Part shown: piece after piece, positions 23,507 through 37,399 of the stretch
Position numbering within the stretch: the stretch's first letter is position 1
Layout of the letters: every line of letters begins with the position of its first letter
DNA from: Sinohyriopsis cumingii
Lineage: Eukaryota; Mollusca; Bivalvia; Unionida; Unionidae
Direction: 5' to 3'
Length of the DNA: 64,000 bases
Assembly (NCBI GenBank): GCA_028554795.2
Contig: CM068841.1
Span: 20,880,308 to 20,944,307 of the forward strand
Made by a program: the position numbers and the translations under genes
Notes under the pieces: generated by a model
What the model saw: the letters and a program-made list of their open reading frames with translations, nothing else
Told to the model about the DNA's origin: nothing
Databases searched by the model: none

Positions 23507-23755
23507 GGGGCCCCAAGTGGCCAAGTGGTCTAAAGTGCTCACCATTACGGATCACTGCCATCTCACCTCTGTGCATGGGTTTGAGTCTTGGGTTTGGCCA
23601 ATGTGGGTATGTGAGAAAGCTTGATGGTAGCTTCTCATGAGACAGTGGTTCTTTCCAGGGTTTTCCCAGGTTCTTTCTCTACCATTTATCCTGGCCACAA
23701 TGTATAGCCTATCTTGTGCTGAAAAATGGTGTTAGACCCAATAACAACAATAGCA
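23507..23755 (+). mobile_element. tRNA-derived SINE, family A, old copy
   Basis: Full length from GGGGCCCC head to AACAACAATAGCA tail, flanked by the 12-bp duplication ACATAGCATGGA (23495-23506 and 23756-23767). Nearly every CpG of the family has become TpG or CpA; only one remains. Confidence 0.9.
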
Positions 23756-24017
23756 ACATAGCATGGAAAAATCAATGTGATCGTGAGTTAAACACAAATA
23801 CTTCTGTTAGCAAATCATTAAATGTAGGTCACAGTAACCTTCTTTGGTTGCAGGAGAGTAGAATGAATAGACCTGTGTCCAATAATCAAAATTTCATAAT
23901 TCTAACATTTACAGCACACAAGAAATGAATTTTAAATAAATTCTGAACAAAGTCATTGAAGCATGAAATATTGATCAGTCATTTCTATTTGCAATAATTG
24001 TGCAGCACTTCTCAAAA

Positions 24018-24285
24018 ATGCATCTCCTCATTACTGAATGCATGGTTCTGCTCATTACTGTATGCATGGTTCTGCTCATTATCGAATGCATAGCTCTGCT
24101 CATTATCATATGCATGGCTCTGCTCATTATCATATGCATGGCTCTGCTCATTATCGAATGCATGGCTCTGCTCATTATCATATGCATGGCTCTGCTCATT
24201 ATCATATGCATGGTTCTGCTCATTATCATATGCATGGTTCTGCTCATTATCATATGCATGGTTCTGCTCATTATCGAATGCATTC
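24018..24285. repeat. Minisatellite, 24-bp unit, about 11 copies
   Basis: The unit is ATGCATGGCTCTGCTCATTATCAT-like (24 bp), with T/C and A/G variants. Because 24 is a multiple of three, several frames stay open on both strands. No frame is preferred, so I do not call a protein. Confidence 0.95.
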
Positions 24286-24369
24286 GAGGCTTTAATCATA
24301 TAAGTAAAACGTCCTCGATTTATTGAAAATGGACCAGAAATATAGTCCATTGTGGTAGCACACAATTGT

Positions 24370-24440
24370 TGGTGGATGGATGCAAGATGCATGATGGATG
24401 CATGGCCATCACATAAGCTCACTCGACTTTATGGCCAGGT
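24370..24440 (+). repeat. Mollusc-type dispersed repeat remnant with CTCAC/GTGAG hairpin
   Basis: GATGCATGATGGATGCATGG followed by CATAAGCTCAC...CCAGGTGAGATA resembles the conserved 3' hairpin of dispersed repeats common in mollusc genomes. A second, diverged match lies at 60965-61060. Confidence 0.45.
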
Positions 24441-25744
24441 GAGATAACCAGGTCTGATTACGAACAAAAAGTTCTTTTCACAACTCTGAAAAAGAGTTCA
24501 AATATATCTGAACCTTTTAAAATGGTACTACAAGCTTGAGTTTTTGGAATGATAAAATAAATCAGAAATAGTAGTAAGTGTAAATTAAAGTTTGTAGTTT
24601 GCACATTGCAAGAATCTTTTGAAAAACAAAGACATTGATGGAGTCAAATGGAGCAGAGGACTATACAATATGGAACAATACAATTTGCTTTCATACACTC
24701 AACCAATATCAGACTTACTTTACAGTTATAAACTTCTTAAAATAGGAAGTGGACTAAAACTACAGTACATTCAACTTAATGACATTTCTGACTAAAGATA
24801 CAATTTATTTATATGCCCAATTATAATGGCAAAAAATTATCTGTACTTCAAGGGCTGAGTTAAATCGTTTTAAAAAATCATCAGGATCAATTTACTGGTG
24901 ATTATGAAAACAAAATTTTGATTTAGCAATACCTTACAAAAACAGTTTAAGTAAACAAATGCCACTGTTTTATTACCAGTGAGCAATTAGCAAAACTGTA
25001 TTAAAAATAGAAGTGTAGTAACTTTGCTTTCATGTCATTAACTGAGCAGTGAGTCAAGAGCTACCAAAGAATAGGAGAAAATTTACTGAAACAAGAAAAA
25101 AAATTTAAATAGAAACTTTATAAAATATTTAAAAAATTGGCAAGCTTTTGACCATTAGATGATTTTAGATCTTGCAAAAATAAATCTTGTGGAAAATGAA
25201 CACATAAGAGTTCAAGACAAGCTAATTTCTACACATAATAGGTAACTGATTAAATTCTAAGTTTGTTTGAACAAACTTTAAATGAACTTCGTTAAAGATT
25301 AGAAATAACAGCACAAGATTGCCTTTTTTTATCAAAAGCACCAGAGACCAAATAGTCATACAAAACAGGTTCAATGAGCAAAGAAATGACTTTGAGGTAA
25401 TACAAAGAGATGCAAAGTTCATTTTTTTCTCCTTTTGCCTCAGTTATATTTTGTTTTTATAGAGGCTTGTATACATGTTCATTTAACGAATGAATATATT
25501 AAAGAGAACATTGAGTAACTGACCTATTACCTGAGACAACAATCCCACACCTATACACTAACAAATAATAACATAAGTAGCACCAACATTTGCAACTTTC
25601 AATACTAACCACATTGCTTTATAATGAAGTATAAAACAGTACTTCATGACAAATAGTAGGAAATACTGATGTTATATGCACCTGAATTTGTAATGATAGG
25701 AGTTAGCTCCCTTGTTTCTGCACTTCAACTGAATTTATCTCCCT
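24441..25744. other. CpG-poor intergenic or intronic DNA
   Basis: AT-rich unique sequence without a recognised exon or repeat. Confidence 0.5.
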
Positions 25745-25895
25745 TACAAGCTGTGTCCAACTGCAAACAACATGTTGCTTGTTCTACTGATTACTCCTAA
25801 CTGCATAGACCCAGATCTGCCAGTGCATAATAAGATGGTAGATCTGGATCTACAAAGTCTGCAGCTGCACTTCACGTGTAAACGAGTATAAAGAT
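25745..25895. mobile_element. Palindromic MITE, copy 2 (ends decayed)
   Basis: Contains GTCCAACTGCAAACAACA, TGATTACTCCTAACTGCATA and AGACCCAGATCTGCCAGTGC in the family order. The outer ends are not recognisable except a CGTGTAAACGAGTATAAAG trace. Confidence 0.7.
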
Positions 25896-28118
25896 AGCAT
25901 CTGTTTGAACACTATCAAAATAGGTCAAGAAAATTTTAAAGAGATCAGTACATGTCACTGACTAGACTAAAATAAAAAAAATCATGAATCTGTTCAAGGT
26001 TAACATATGCAGAATAACTTCTTGGACAAAATTTACTGCTATGAGTTTACTTTGAAAGATAGAGATCCACAAACTTAAATTTTGCATACCTAAGTAAGTA
26101 AAAACAAAAGCACAAACAGAAAGTAAAGCAACTGTAAAAATAAAAAGCACGGGTATTCTGCTATGACATTTAAATGTTTCACAATATCCTGCATTGTGTA
26201 CTTTGTTTACTGATGTATAAACTACACATAACTGAAAGGAATTTGTTTTTGAAAGTAAAAATACACCTCCCCTGAAACGAATGGCATTTAAGGTCACCTC
26301 AGCAAACTTAATGTAAATCTGTCACCTTAACAGATATGTCATGGTTATCAGAAGCTAAAACAAAAATCAAGGGATCCCCACCACAGCATCATCATATCAA
26401 TGTCAAACCATATTGGAGAAATCTTCCTTATGCACTGATGTCCTTCACTTAACATATTTTCTCCCCTGTAACCTCGAAAATAAGGCCACAGCCTTCAGAA
26501 CCTAGTTCAGTCTTGTGATGTACTAAGGTTGCTAACAATATATGTGTGATGGATGGATCGATGGAAAGACATATAAAACAAAACCAATGTGTCTGCATTA
26601 CTTTGTGCAATTCTTGGGGGGGGGGAGGAGAGAGAAAAGAAACAAAAATTTAAAAAAGTGTTAACACGCTGGCAGAATTGTCTATGTTGTTGGACTGAAA
26701 TCTCAAGCTGAGTGAATTGCACATTTGTGGCCTAGAAATCATAAAACCCCAAGTATTGGATTGAATTTCCACCATCAGCCAGACATGGAATGACCCTTTG
26801 AATGTAACATCATTTTGTGATTAACTGAAATACAATCTGCATCTCAAGACTGTTATGATTTCTGGGTCAGATCTGCTGTCATAATATCTGTGTTGAGGTT
26901 GTTTGCAATCGGGCATATATTGTACACAATCTAATATGATATGAACATACAGTAATTACACCCATCTAATCCAGCCCTTCAGCATACAGAATTTGTGAAC
27001 TTTGTGGTCAAAGAATTAAGTGTTTACCAGCCTTGTTAAAACTGGATGGAGTCTGAGTAGTATCCCATCATAATGTCTCATTCAGCCTAGGTGTGTGATT
27101 TCCATGATTACCAGAGTGTACAGATTCCACCGTAATTTTTTACCAATAGGTTAGCAGTATATTTTAAATAATGCAATTTATCGAATATCTTTGTTTACTG
27201 TCAACTAATCAACCTATCATAATTACTTTGACTGACTCCCTCCCTCCAACTGTTTGTCTAACATAGTGCCAATGTCAACCATTTAAAATACTCACAGTAC
27301 GGGAGACAAAATACTACCTATTAGCCTATTACTTGTACTTCAGTATTTGGCGACAGTAAATGGCCTATTTTGTTGTAAAAATGATTGCCTAAAAGTAGAT
27401 ACAGTCAGTTAATAGCAACTCTGCAATACAGTAAGATTAGAAAAGCTTGCTTGATACATCTATCATTTGTTCCTTTTCTTTGGTCACAATAAAACAATTA
27501 AAAAAATTCAGCACATTGATAATTCTACTGTAACAATAAAATAGGGTTTTATGGCACTTGAAAATGAAAATATAAAATTCATGTAAAAAAAAAATAACAG
27601 AAGAGCTCTCATCTAGCACAAACAAAAGCTATTTAATCGACTGTAAACCTACCCTAATGAAACAATATAACTTCGCAGTATCCTGATGTTAAGTAAGTAT
27701 GTATCTATTCAATTCTTTCTAATTTCAACTCCCAACAGAGAATGATTATTCTGTGGAAAGAGTATGATCTCCAATCCATGAATTAAAGTCCCAACCAAAA
27801 AAATGTCTTTTTTCATAAAACCATGAAAACTGAGACCAATGAAAATAATTCAAATCTACTGAATCTCATCGATTAGGTATGGCTTGTGCTTTAAAGAGAA
27901 AAGAAATGTCGTGTATTCACTATTGTCAAAGGTACCAATTTTTGACGATTTTGTGGTTGCTAAAAACCACTATTTTAATTATCAAAGAATAATGATTATT
28001 CTGCAGAAAGTGTAGAATTCAATATCAAAACCACAGATTAACATGCTAATGAAAATGTAATTTTTCAAAAAACCATGGAAATTTTTCATCCACAAAAACG
28101 CTCTAATTTGTAGTATAC
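25896..28118. other. CpG-poor intergenic or intronic DNA
   Basis: No recognised exon. Near 27716-28090 two loosely similar stretches (AGAGAATGATTATTCTGTGGAAAG and AAGAATAATGATTATTCTGCAGAAAG, first 20 bases compared) followed by CCATGAA/CCATGGAA suggest an old duplication of about 250 bp. Confidence 0.4.
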
Positions 28119-28320
28119 AGCTACCATATGTACTTGCTTATGAGTCTAGTCCAAATGCAAACAAAATATACCCTGACCTGCCATTGTCTATGTTGTTTGT
28201 TCCTTTGATTACTCCTTACAAACTACATAGATCTAGATCTGTCAGCACATGATGCAACAGACGAATTGGATCTATTCAATTTGCAGTTGATCTTATTAGC
28301 AAGTGGATGCAGTACATTGT
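28119..28320. mobile_element. Palindromic MITE, copy 3 (diverged)
   Basis: Starts ACCATATGTACTTGCTTATG, has TGATTACTCCTTACAAACT in the centre and ends CTTATTAGCAAGTGGATGCA. The paired CAAATGCAAAC/CAATTTGCAGTTG arms place it in the family. Confidence 0.65.
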
Positions 28321-29905
28321 GGATTAATTTCCCATGTAAATTTCACAAACAATGAATGGTATGGGAATTAAAGTAGGTGTACAGTCTCTATATATTTCTA
28401 AAAATAAACTACTCTCCATATTAAACTATCTTAAATATAATGAGAACTCAAACAAAATCTGACTGTTTTAAAATATGTGCTGCAATCATCATACAAAATA
28501 AAGTATTTACAAATCAACAAATTTTCATCTCAGAAACTGTAATATTTGATATATACATATACATATATCTTTTCCTAAGGGGCAGATCTGCATTTGAAGG
28601 GGGGAGGAATACCTAAGCTATCCTTGTATTTATGAAATTTTGATTATAATAAAGGCTGAAATACTTTAAAAATCTATAGACACAAGTAATTTTTGTATCT
28701 GGTACTTTTAACCTGCTATAAAAATGGTTAAACTTGTAAAAGCATGCAAAGATTTAAATGGAGACATACCTAGTTCCAATGACTGCTTATCGTAATATCA
28801 AAAACAATTTAACAAACTACTGATTTTGTTCTTTTTCGTATCTTAACAACAGCTTCATTATTTTTGAACATACAATCTTAAGAATGATCAATATAAATAA
28901 AACATACAAAATCAACATACACACTTTTCAGGGTCTAAAAATTTTGAAATCTGATAAGTCTACAGAGTAACAATGAAAAATATCTTTTTGATCATCCAAA
29001 ATTCAGTGGCCTAATGAAGGACCATAAAAATAAAATGCACTATAATTTTATCAATGTATGACATGTAGCCAACTGTGAACAGCATAGATTCATCCACTGG
29101 CAGATCACGGTCTATGCTCTAACAAGAGACCCAAGTGGTCCTGCATTAACCTGGCTTACATAACTTGACAGCTGATCATTTCACTAAGCCAACTAATGTA
29201 GAAATGCAAGAACACAACATCTGAAAACTATCTCAAAAACTTAACAAGAAAGCTTCCTAATTTTTAAATCTCTTTGCTTGTAGCACAGTAGTTTGCTTTT
29301 GTCTGCTACACAAGAAAGAATCCTTTCTCATAACAGTAATTATATTCCCAGTTCAAATTTTGTATTAAAAAAATGTGATAAAGAGAAAAGTCATCTATTC
29401 TTTGTGATATTTCTGAATAAATCCTTATTCTTGGAACAGAACTCCATTTATTTGAAACTGTGTATGAACAAAACAACAGCAGATGATATTTAAGTAGGTA
29501 ATGCCTTGCCTTGTTCTTTCATTGCTATGGCAACGTTTTCATGTGCAATCTTATCATGTAATAGAATCGAAATGAACACTTGGAATTGTTATGTTCTGTA
29601 TGAGGAACAAGTTGGGTACAGTTTATCAACTTTTGTTTTCTGCAAAAAATGTCAAACTAAGCACAACTTCGTTTTGATCAGCTACATGTTTTATCAACAT
29701 GGGAACATTTTAATAACTCTACAGTAATCATCCTGAAGAAACTTTGTCATGGGTAATTTTCTAACAGATTACAAATAAAAAAAGTTATTACTGAAAAGCA
29801 TGTGCAAAAAGTTGTTTGGCAAGAGTTCAGTGTACTATCTGCAATACAAGATGTCAATTGCTCCCAATACTTACTACACCTATACAAAATCTATGGAATA
29901 ATGCC
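28321..29905. other. CpG-poor DNA with a possible MITE relic
   Basis: A weak match to the palindromic MITE (CAACTGTGAACAGCATAGA, CACTGGCAGATCACGGTCTA) lies around 29060-29200. Nothing else was recognised, and ORFs of 66-73 codons lack any domain. Confidence 0.35.
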
Positions 29906-30131
29906 TACCATATATACTCACTTATAAGTAAAACCCAACTGCAGACAACAAAGACCCTGATCTGCCATTGCATAATGAGCAAGCAAATCATGGTCAGTTC
30001 TGTTTGTGGTACTGATTACTCCTAGGAGACTGCACAGACCCAAATCACCTGGCGCACTGTGTGATGAGAAATCTTGGTCTGTGCAGTTTGCAGTTGAACT
30101 CAACTTGGAAATGAACATATACAGCATAAGG
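29906..30131. mobile_element. Palindromic MITE, copy 4
   Basis: Starts TACCATATATACTCACTTAT and ends GAACATATACAGCATAAGGT. Arms share CCAACTGCAGAC/CAACTGCAAACTG and CATTGCATAATG. The centre is TGATTACTCCTAGGAG. Confidence 0.8.
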
Positions 30132-30979
30132 TAACAAAATATCAAGAAACAAATTTATACAAATATACTTCACTAAAATTACCTCCAAATTTTAGTACTA
30201 TATATAATGTACATTTGTTTCTTATCTTCCCATTAAAAAATTATCAAATAGGATATCAAATTCAATATAAATTAATGCATAAAATATTTTATTCAACACC
30301 AAATGTATTTTGAAATAAAAAAATGATCATTTTCATTTCAGGAATCCAAAATATACACAATTTCATAACATACAACTTAAAAAATATATTTAAAAATTTT
30401 TTTTTTAGACAATATCGATACATTACGGATTACAGTGAACAACATCCAAATATTATGTGTTTATTTCCAATATTGATTTTAAATCAAAAGCTATGGGAGG
30501 AAAAGAGTATACCTCCCCCCCACCCATGAATAAATTGCTTAATACCAAAAATTAGCACAAGACAATTTTCATATATAAAAGACAAATACCTCAATTCAAA
30601 AGACCAACTGAGAGAAAATGGGAAGATAAGAAAACTGATTAATATATACTACAGTCTGATCACATGTGTGACATCTATTACATCCACAGAAATAAGAAGA
30701 TTCTATGCAAAACAAGTGCTTTCTCATAACAACATCATTCACAGAAGTTACAAAAGTGTGTGCATTATAAGCTAGGCTTACTTATAAATACCGTATTATC
30801 ATTTATTTTGGTGGTTTTGAAGGGAAAAAAATTCATGGGTACTGAAATTCTTAGTTTTGCCTATGAAAGTATGTTTAGTTTTTGGTATTTAATTTTGTGT
30901 ATTAGCCTCAATAACGTACCCAAATAAAAATACAACAAAAAATAAATGTCAGGACAACAAAAACAAAGTTGCTTTAATG
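30132..30979. other. CpG-poor DNA, no gene seen
   Basis: AT-rich with several A and T runs. No exon recognised. Confidence 0.5.
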
Positions 30980-31212
30980 TTGTTGTTGTTGTTGTGGGGT
31001 TTAACGCCATTTTTCAGCACACGATAGGCTATATATGGCGGCCAGTATTAATGGTGGAGGAAGAACCCGGGAAAACCCCAGAAAGAACCACTGACCCACG
31101 AGAAGCTACTGGCAAGCTTTCTCACATACCCACATTGGCTGAATCTTAGACTTGAACCGCCGCAGATGGCAGTGATCCGTAACGAAGAGCGCTTTAGACC
31201 ACTCGGGGCCCC
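30980..31212 (-). mobile_element. tRNA-derived SINE, family A, young copy
   Basis: Full-length family A element with the exact duplication AAGTTGCTTTAATG (30966-30979 and 31213-31226). It retains about eleven CpGs although its surroundings have almost none, which points to recent insertion. Confidence 0.93.
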
Positions 31213-31496
31213 AAGTTGCTTTAATGGTTACAACTGTACTAACATGTGTATGAGAACAAATCAAACACCTGTCAAGATAAATCACTTACATTCGACATCA
31301 AAGGAAGCTGACACAACCAACAACATTAGTCTAGTAATCAGTCAGTAAGATACATACATATGATCTCTTCCTTATAAACACTGTCCATAAACTTTGCACC
31401 ATCATTAACTTTCTGATCAACGATGGTTTTAACACAGTGGTAAAAATCAACTTGGACCAACGTTGACTTGGATGTCATCTGTCCCTTGCACAGTGC

Positions 31497-31822
31497 AAGC
31501 TTGTAGTCAACATTTAATGTGTTCAGATCCCATCAAAGTGTGAAGATGCTAACTAAATTGAAAAACAATGGAATCACACCTCTGTTTGAGCCAGCCTCAT
31601 GTATGAACCAACTTCAACCACTAGACTTTACTTAAAATATCATCAAATAAGCTGACAGATGATGAATGGATAATTGTGGCTCACACATTTTCAGCATGCA
31701 CAAATAATGTGTGTGAAAGAAAGTACCTAATTATCCATGACTTTTGAGAATATTGGACTGGACTTGTTTGATTCAACAATTTCATGATTGTTTTGCCTGC
31801 CAAACATTGGTGTATACCAGTC
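31497..31822. repeat. Unclassified dispersed repeat, copy 1
   Basis: Aligns in the same orientation with 48755-49043 over its whole length: AGTCAACATTTAATGTGTTC, CATCAAAGTGTGA, TTGAAAAACAATG, CAACCACTAGACTTTAC, TTCAACAATTTCA, and CAAACATTGGTGTATACCAG. No coding signal survives. Confidence 0.8.
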
Positions 31823-32989
31823 TACTTGGTTCAAGTGATAATGGTTCACTGGGTTTCGTCTGAAAGGGAGCTGAATGTGAACTTCAAAACTCTGCCATAA
31901 TTGGTGTACATGCAAAGTGCTTCTTTAGTAATTGTGCCATAAGAAATACTTTTAGTATTTCACAGTAATGTTGTTTTATGGGATTAAGCATGCAGAGATA
32001 ATACAAGACATGTTTTCATGAGGATTCAAATTTTTTGACAATATTTGCACTGGAATGAAGAATTATCTGAATAAATATTAAATCTAATTTTCATTTATAA
32101 CATAAATTTTATTATTTTTTTCATTTTCAGTAATACGAGTGTTTGAATGCCTTGTGATCTTTTTTCATTTCTCTCTATTTTTTCTTATCTCACAACATAT
32201 CAATTTAAGGCACTGAGTGGAAACTGGCTACCAGATACTGTATAGATACATGTGCACTGAAACAATATAAAATTTAAATATTTTCTTAAAAGGTTGAAAA
32301 TAAAATGAACATGCTAATATTTTTAACCAGTTGACTGAAAGAACAATGATTTATCAAACAGCACTGTTGACCGCTGGGAATGAAAGTAAAAAAAAAGATG
32401 GGGGTGGGGGTGGCTTTTGTATCACATGTGGCAAAGTTTTTGTTGGGTCTTTAAATCTGTGACTCAAGGCAACAATGAAATTCATGCAAATTGGTACTGA
32501 ATGAAAATTTAGATACTACAGTAGTCATAATTAACTATTTATTTGTACCAAAATCAGATATTTGTTAGGAACTTAACTGAACTGTAGTAGTTAGCTACAA
32601 CCATACTTGTTGATCATACTTCTTATACAAGAATGATGTAAGAAAATATTTATTTTGAAGACAAAACCATATGGAAAATTCTAACTTGTTCAAAATAAAT
32701 CTGGCAAAAAGCATACATGTAAGAGTTCTACGTTCACCCGGCAACTCACCTGATAATGCTCAACTGGTATACAATTTTTTGTTGCATGAGGCATATTTGA
32801 TGGAACATAAAGATAATAAAAAAATGAAGAATTCTAATTTTAATTCAAATAATGGCTACAGTAACTGCTTTGAACTACTTTACTGCATCATCTAGGCAGA
32901 AATGTAGAATCAACCTATACAGTGGAACTCCTGAAATACAGTTTCATGTATTGTGAATATAAACATTGTTATGGTGGTAAAATGTATAG

Positions 32990-33330
32990 CAATAATTAAA
33001 GACATACAGGTGTGCCATAGCAATACAGAGATGTGTATTTTGAATATTAAAATTGTTATGGTGATACAGTATATTGCAATAATTAAAGACATACAGGTGT
33101 GTCATAGCAATGCAGAGATGTGTATTGTGAATATTAAAATTGTTATGGTGATACAGTATATTGCAATAATTAAAGACATACAGGTGTGTCATAGCAATGC
33201 AGAGATGGGTATTGTGAATATTAAAATTGTTATGGTGATACAGTAAATTGCAATAATTAAAGACATACAGGTGTGTCATAGCAATGCAGTGATGTATATT
33301 GTGAATATTAAAATTGTTATGTGATGCACT
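32990..33330. repeat. Minisatellite, 87-bp unit, about 4 copies
   Basis: The unit runs from GACATACAGGTGTGTCATAG through GCAATGCAGAGATG to TTGCAATAATTAAA. 87 is a multiple of three, which explains the long repeated frames on both strands. Confidence 0.93.
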
Positions 33331-36300
33331 CTGTTGGAATAGCTAACCATATACATTTAAGCTGCAGCAATACTGTCATATGTACCAGGAATATTAATAT
33401 TGGTATAACCATACTGCATTGCCACCCCAAATCCCAATATGCAAAGACATGTTTATAATTTTAGTTTCAAATATTACTGACACTTCCACGTAGATAAAAT
33501 GATTTGATTTTCAGAAGAACATAACTTTCTTATTTGACATTCAATGTTATAAGACGCAGTTCATATTATGGTTAATTTTCACAAGCAGATCAATTTTATT
33601 TATGTTCAAGTAATGGAAAGAACTAGAGCTAAGAAAGAAATTAACTGTGATGACCACATAAAATGTTCATATCAAGGTAATGAAAACAATCATGGCTTGA
33701 AAAGCTGAATTTGTACCAGTTTACATAAAATGAAGTTGAAAAAAAAACTTATGAGATATTGCTGTTATTTTTAGGTCTGTTAACAGACTGCTCTAAATAA
33801 TGTTTATAATTTCTGAAAATTTCTATTCTTTATTTCACTAAATACTTTATAAAAAAATTTCAAACATTATTTGAGGAGGTTACTGTTGTAAGTCACTCTG
33901 AAAAGAGCATTTTCTATGAAGGTTACAAGTATTACAATCAGTCTAATACTATCCAAGGGAGATAGCTTCAAGTTCTAATCATTTACATAAATCTGAGTTG
34001 CCTCCCTTGATATGCACATCTGTCCTGATTGGCTGATGACTCTTCATTTGGTTACTAATTGTAATAAGACCATACAGTTTGTTATAATGATTAGCAATAC
34101 AAACTATATTAAGTAAATGAGAATGGATACAATGCCACAAACAAAAAGTGACTAAAATCTTTCCAAACCAATACAAATTAGCTAACAGGTCTGTAGAACT
34201 GACATTATGTATGCAGAGTATTATGGGATATGCCAACAGTACCTTAACTAACAGGAATTACCACAAACACAATTGCCTTGATGTGTGTGTTACATATTAC
34301 AAATCTCTACATTTACAGTCTTATCAAGAAATAATAATCTTTTAATTATGTAGAAATAAACATCAATAAAACACATTTACAATGACTCACAGCTAATACA
34401 TGATATATATTTGCTTCCAAAAATATAAAAGTGAACAAGGCACAAATGATAAAGTTTGCACCACAGCAATTCATTAACAAAGTGAACTCTGCAATTTATC
34501 AACTAAGTACATAAGTATATAAATTTATCTAAACTTCAAAATAAGATTTTAAAAAAGTGTGCAACTTTTCAACATTCTCTACATACAAAATAAATGAGTG
34601 ACCATCTGTCTTAGCACATACTGAAGAAAATAATGAACATTTCAGGATTGGAAATACCCCAAATGTCCTTACTGTTCTAGTTGTTACCAAAAATACACTA
34701 TGTTTCCTTCAAAAACCTGGGCACAGTAACAAAATTTCTAACTTACTCTGTGCTGCCAGACATGGGATTGTTATCAACTCTGAGGTAAAAAGATATGGAT
34801 TTCTAAATAAAAAATCCTGGCTGATACTGGATAACATTTATATAACACCATAATCAGTATACTAAAATCAGCCAAGGTATCCCCCACCCCCAAATTAAAA
34901 TATTACATGTAATTTACATTATAACATGGCAATCTAAGTAAAATGATAATTACATACAAATTCAGCCTGCCCAATTAAGTTCTTATATCAGTAAGTTTGA
35001 AGTTCATTAAAAATGTTTAAAAAGAAATATCATGTCAAACGAAGGGGAGGTAAGTAGAGTTTAAAAAAACATCTGGTCAAGCAGCCTGAATGAGTGAACT
35101 AAGTCATTAACAACTGGCATGCTTTTAGACAATAAGCACATGTTATCACAAAAAAATGGAATGTTAGAAGGTACACTGTTTAAAATGCACAGATAAATGC
35201 ATATTTGCACTCATCCAAATATGATGCAGGACTAAAAACTGTCCTTTGACAACCCTTAACTCTCAAAAGCTTAACAATTGCCATGGAAATGCACATCTTA
35301 CTTTATTTCCAAATTATTACATATTATCTTTTTCAATCCATATCTGGACTAAAAACTGGAATGATCCCTCACCATACACACACTGTCCCCTCTCACACTC
35401 TCTGCCTCCAATTCAGCAACTATATCCATACTTTACATACTCTAATCAGTGTTTATAAAGCACCTGCCCTTATAGATATGGAGTGTATTTTTGCACCATA
35501 GCGATGACAAAACTTGGTAAGATAAAAATGAAACTTTATTACTGGTCCTAACCAGCACTCAAATTTGGGAAACTGTATAAGTCTCTTTTGCCCTTCATGA
35601 AGACTAGTTTCAAAGAATCATTTCACAAGCTGGCTTAAAATTTGGAAATATCTGTAAATCAGTCTATATTACTGCTATTGAAATGCTGATTCAACACTTA
35701 AAGTTATGCTGAAAAATTTCAGTTCATTAGCAGGAAAAACTGAAAGATCATTAATTAAATACCCAGCCAACATAAAGGGCTAATGATTCCTCAAAGGTTG
35801 GTCATGTTTATTTCTTATCATCTTGTCTTTTAATTATTAAACCCCATAATCACACTGTACAGGGCAGAAATTGTAATTATGTATGGAGGTGATAATGACT
35901 ATATTATTCCAAGAATGACTCTGACATTTCAACTTTAAAAATATAAAATCTATAATATTTATATTTACAATAATGGCTTGTTTCTGAAATCAGAAATTGC
36001 CAAATTTTTCAAAAGAGAAATGACATCTAATGAATAAAATTAATTAAATTTACTAAATCAGAATGTGGAGATGCTTATAAAAATGCTTTGTTTTATCTGC
36101 CTATCTGAAAGCAGAACTTACACCACAGTCATTGGCATATAAAAGCTGCAAGATCCTTCTTATGAAAACATAGAAATAAATTTAAGAACTTATAAATGAG
36201 AAAACTTATCTTAACAACATGAATTTGTTACTTATTGTAAATGCCTTATTCAAAGCAGTATTAACTATAAAAGAGACAGAAAAGTTATAAATAAAAAATG

Positions 36301-37399
36301 AGACCTTTCTTGAAGACATTTTATACTGCGGAATGTAATTACTTTCTGAAATCAGGCAGTTAAGCACTTATGTTATAAACAAAACGGAATGCCACATTTA
36401 TACTGTACAGTACTAATTAACTAAAAAGCTTACACATTCACATGATGTGATCAATGACTACTGAAATATATCATGAACACAGCACTATGAATACAACCAT
36501 CAAATAACACTAATAAGCACTTGTAGATTCGCCTTGGGACAATGCTGGTCTTCTTGACAAAATTATTTTCTTCAAAAAAAAAAAGAACTATCCATGAAGA
36601 CTGCATGTACCTTTATATTTCCACAACACAGACTGGTTCTCCACTATGTTTATTCCTATAAAGTCTGAAGATTTGGAGGCTGCTCTTCTTGACTGCTTTC
36701 CTGCAACACTATTCAGTCTCTATCACAATGACTTCAAGCCAAACCAAAGCAACATGGTCTCAAATACATTTAATTCACCTTTCTCAGACTGTAAACATAC
36801 CTGAAGATTGAAATAAATATCAAAATTAGACATGGAAAATACTATTGGACTGTAATGGAATATTTGATGATACATAGCTCTCTTATATAGACTAAATTAA
36901 ATATGTTTGTTCCTCAGAGTTAATTTTATCAAGTCAGTCAGTGACACTGAGGTTCTAAATTGAACGTGATATTCTTATTTATTATTAGGTATTTAAAGCT
37001 GAGGAATATTTTTGCACCATTGCATCCAGAACTTATCTGACTGGACCCTGCACATTTTGTGACCCTGTCCAGTGTCATGACAAGAAAACTACCTAAGGCA
37101 GCATGGTCTGAAAAATTAAGTTAAATACAGAACTTAATGGTAATCACTACAGTTTGAAATATATGTCACAATGACCTAATATTGTCCACCTCATACAGAA
37201 CTTAAATGATTTCACAGGGAATATACTGTATTGTGCCTAAGAAACCAATTTCCTGTATTTCCAATTCAAAATATATTCTACAGTGACCTTATTTTATTTC
37301 AGCTATGGGGTACTCTTAATGAGGCACTTATGGACTAAATTAAAAATTATTGACAATAAATACTTTATCATGAAGTTGTGCTATGCTAAATGCATTCTT
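33331..37399. other. CpG-poor DNA, no gene seen
   Basis: AT-rich and CpG-depleted (no CpG in 35701-36000). No exon, transposon end or tandem array was recognised in these four kilobases. Confidence 0.5.

Noticed and set aside
23507-23585. A functional tRNA gene at SINE family A heads
   Set aside because: All such heads are followed by the shared SINE body and tail with target duplications; none forms a full cloverleaf.
24000-24422. Long repetitive ORFs on both strands (GSAHYHMH and IMSRAMHM repeats)
   Set aside because: The 24-bp unit is a multiple of three, so open frames arise on both strands by periodicity alone. No flanking coding signal exists.
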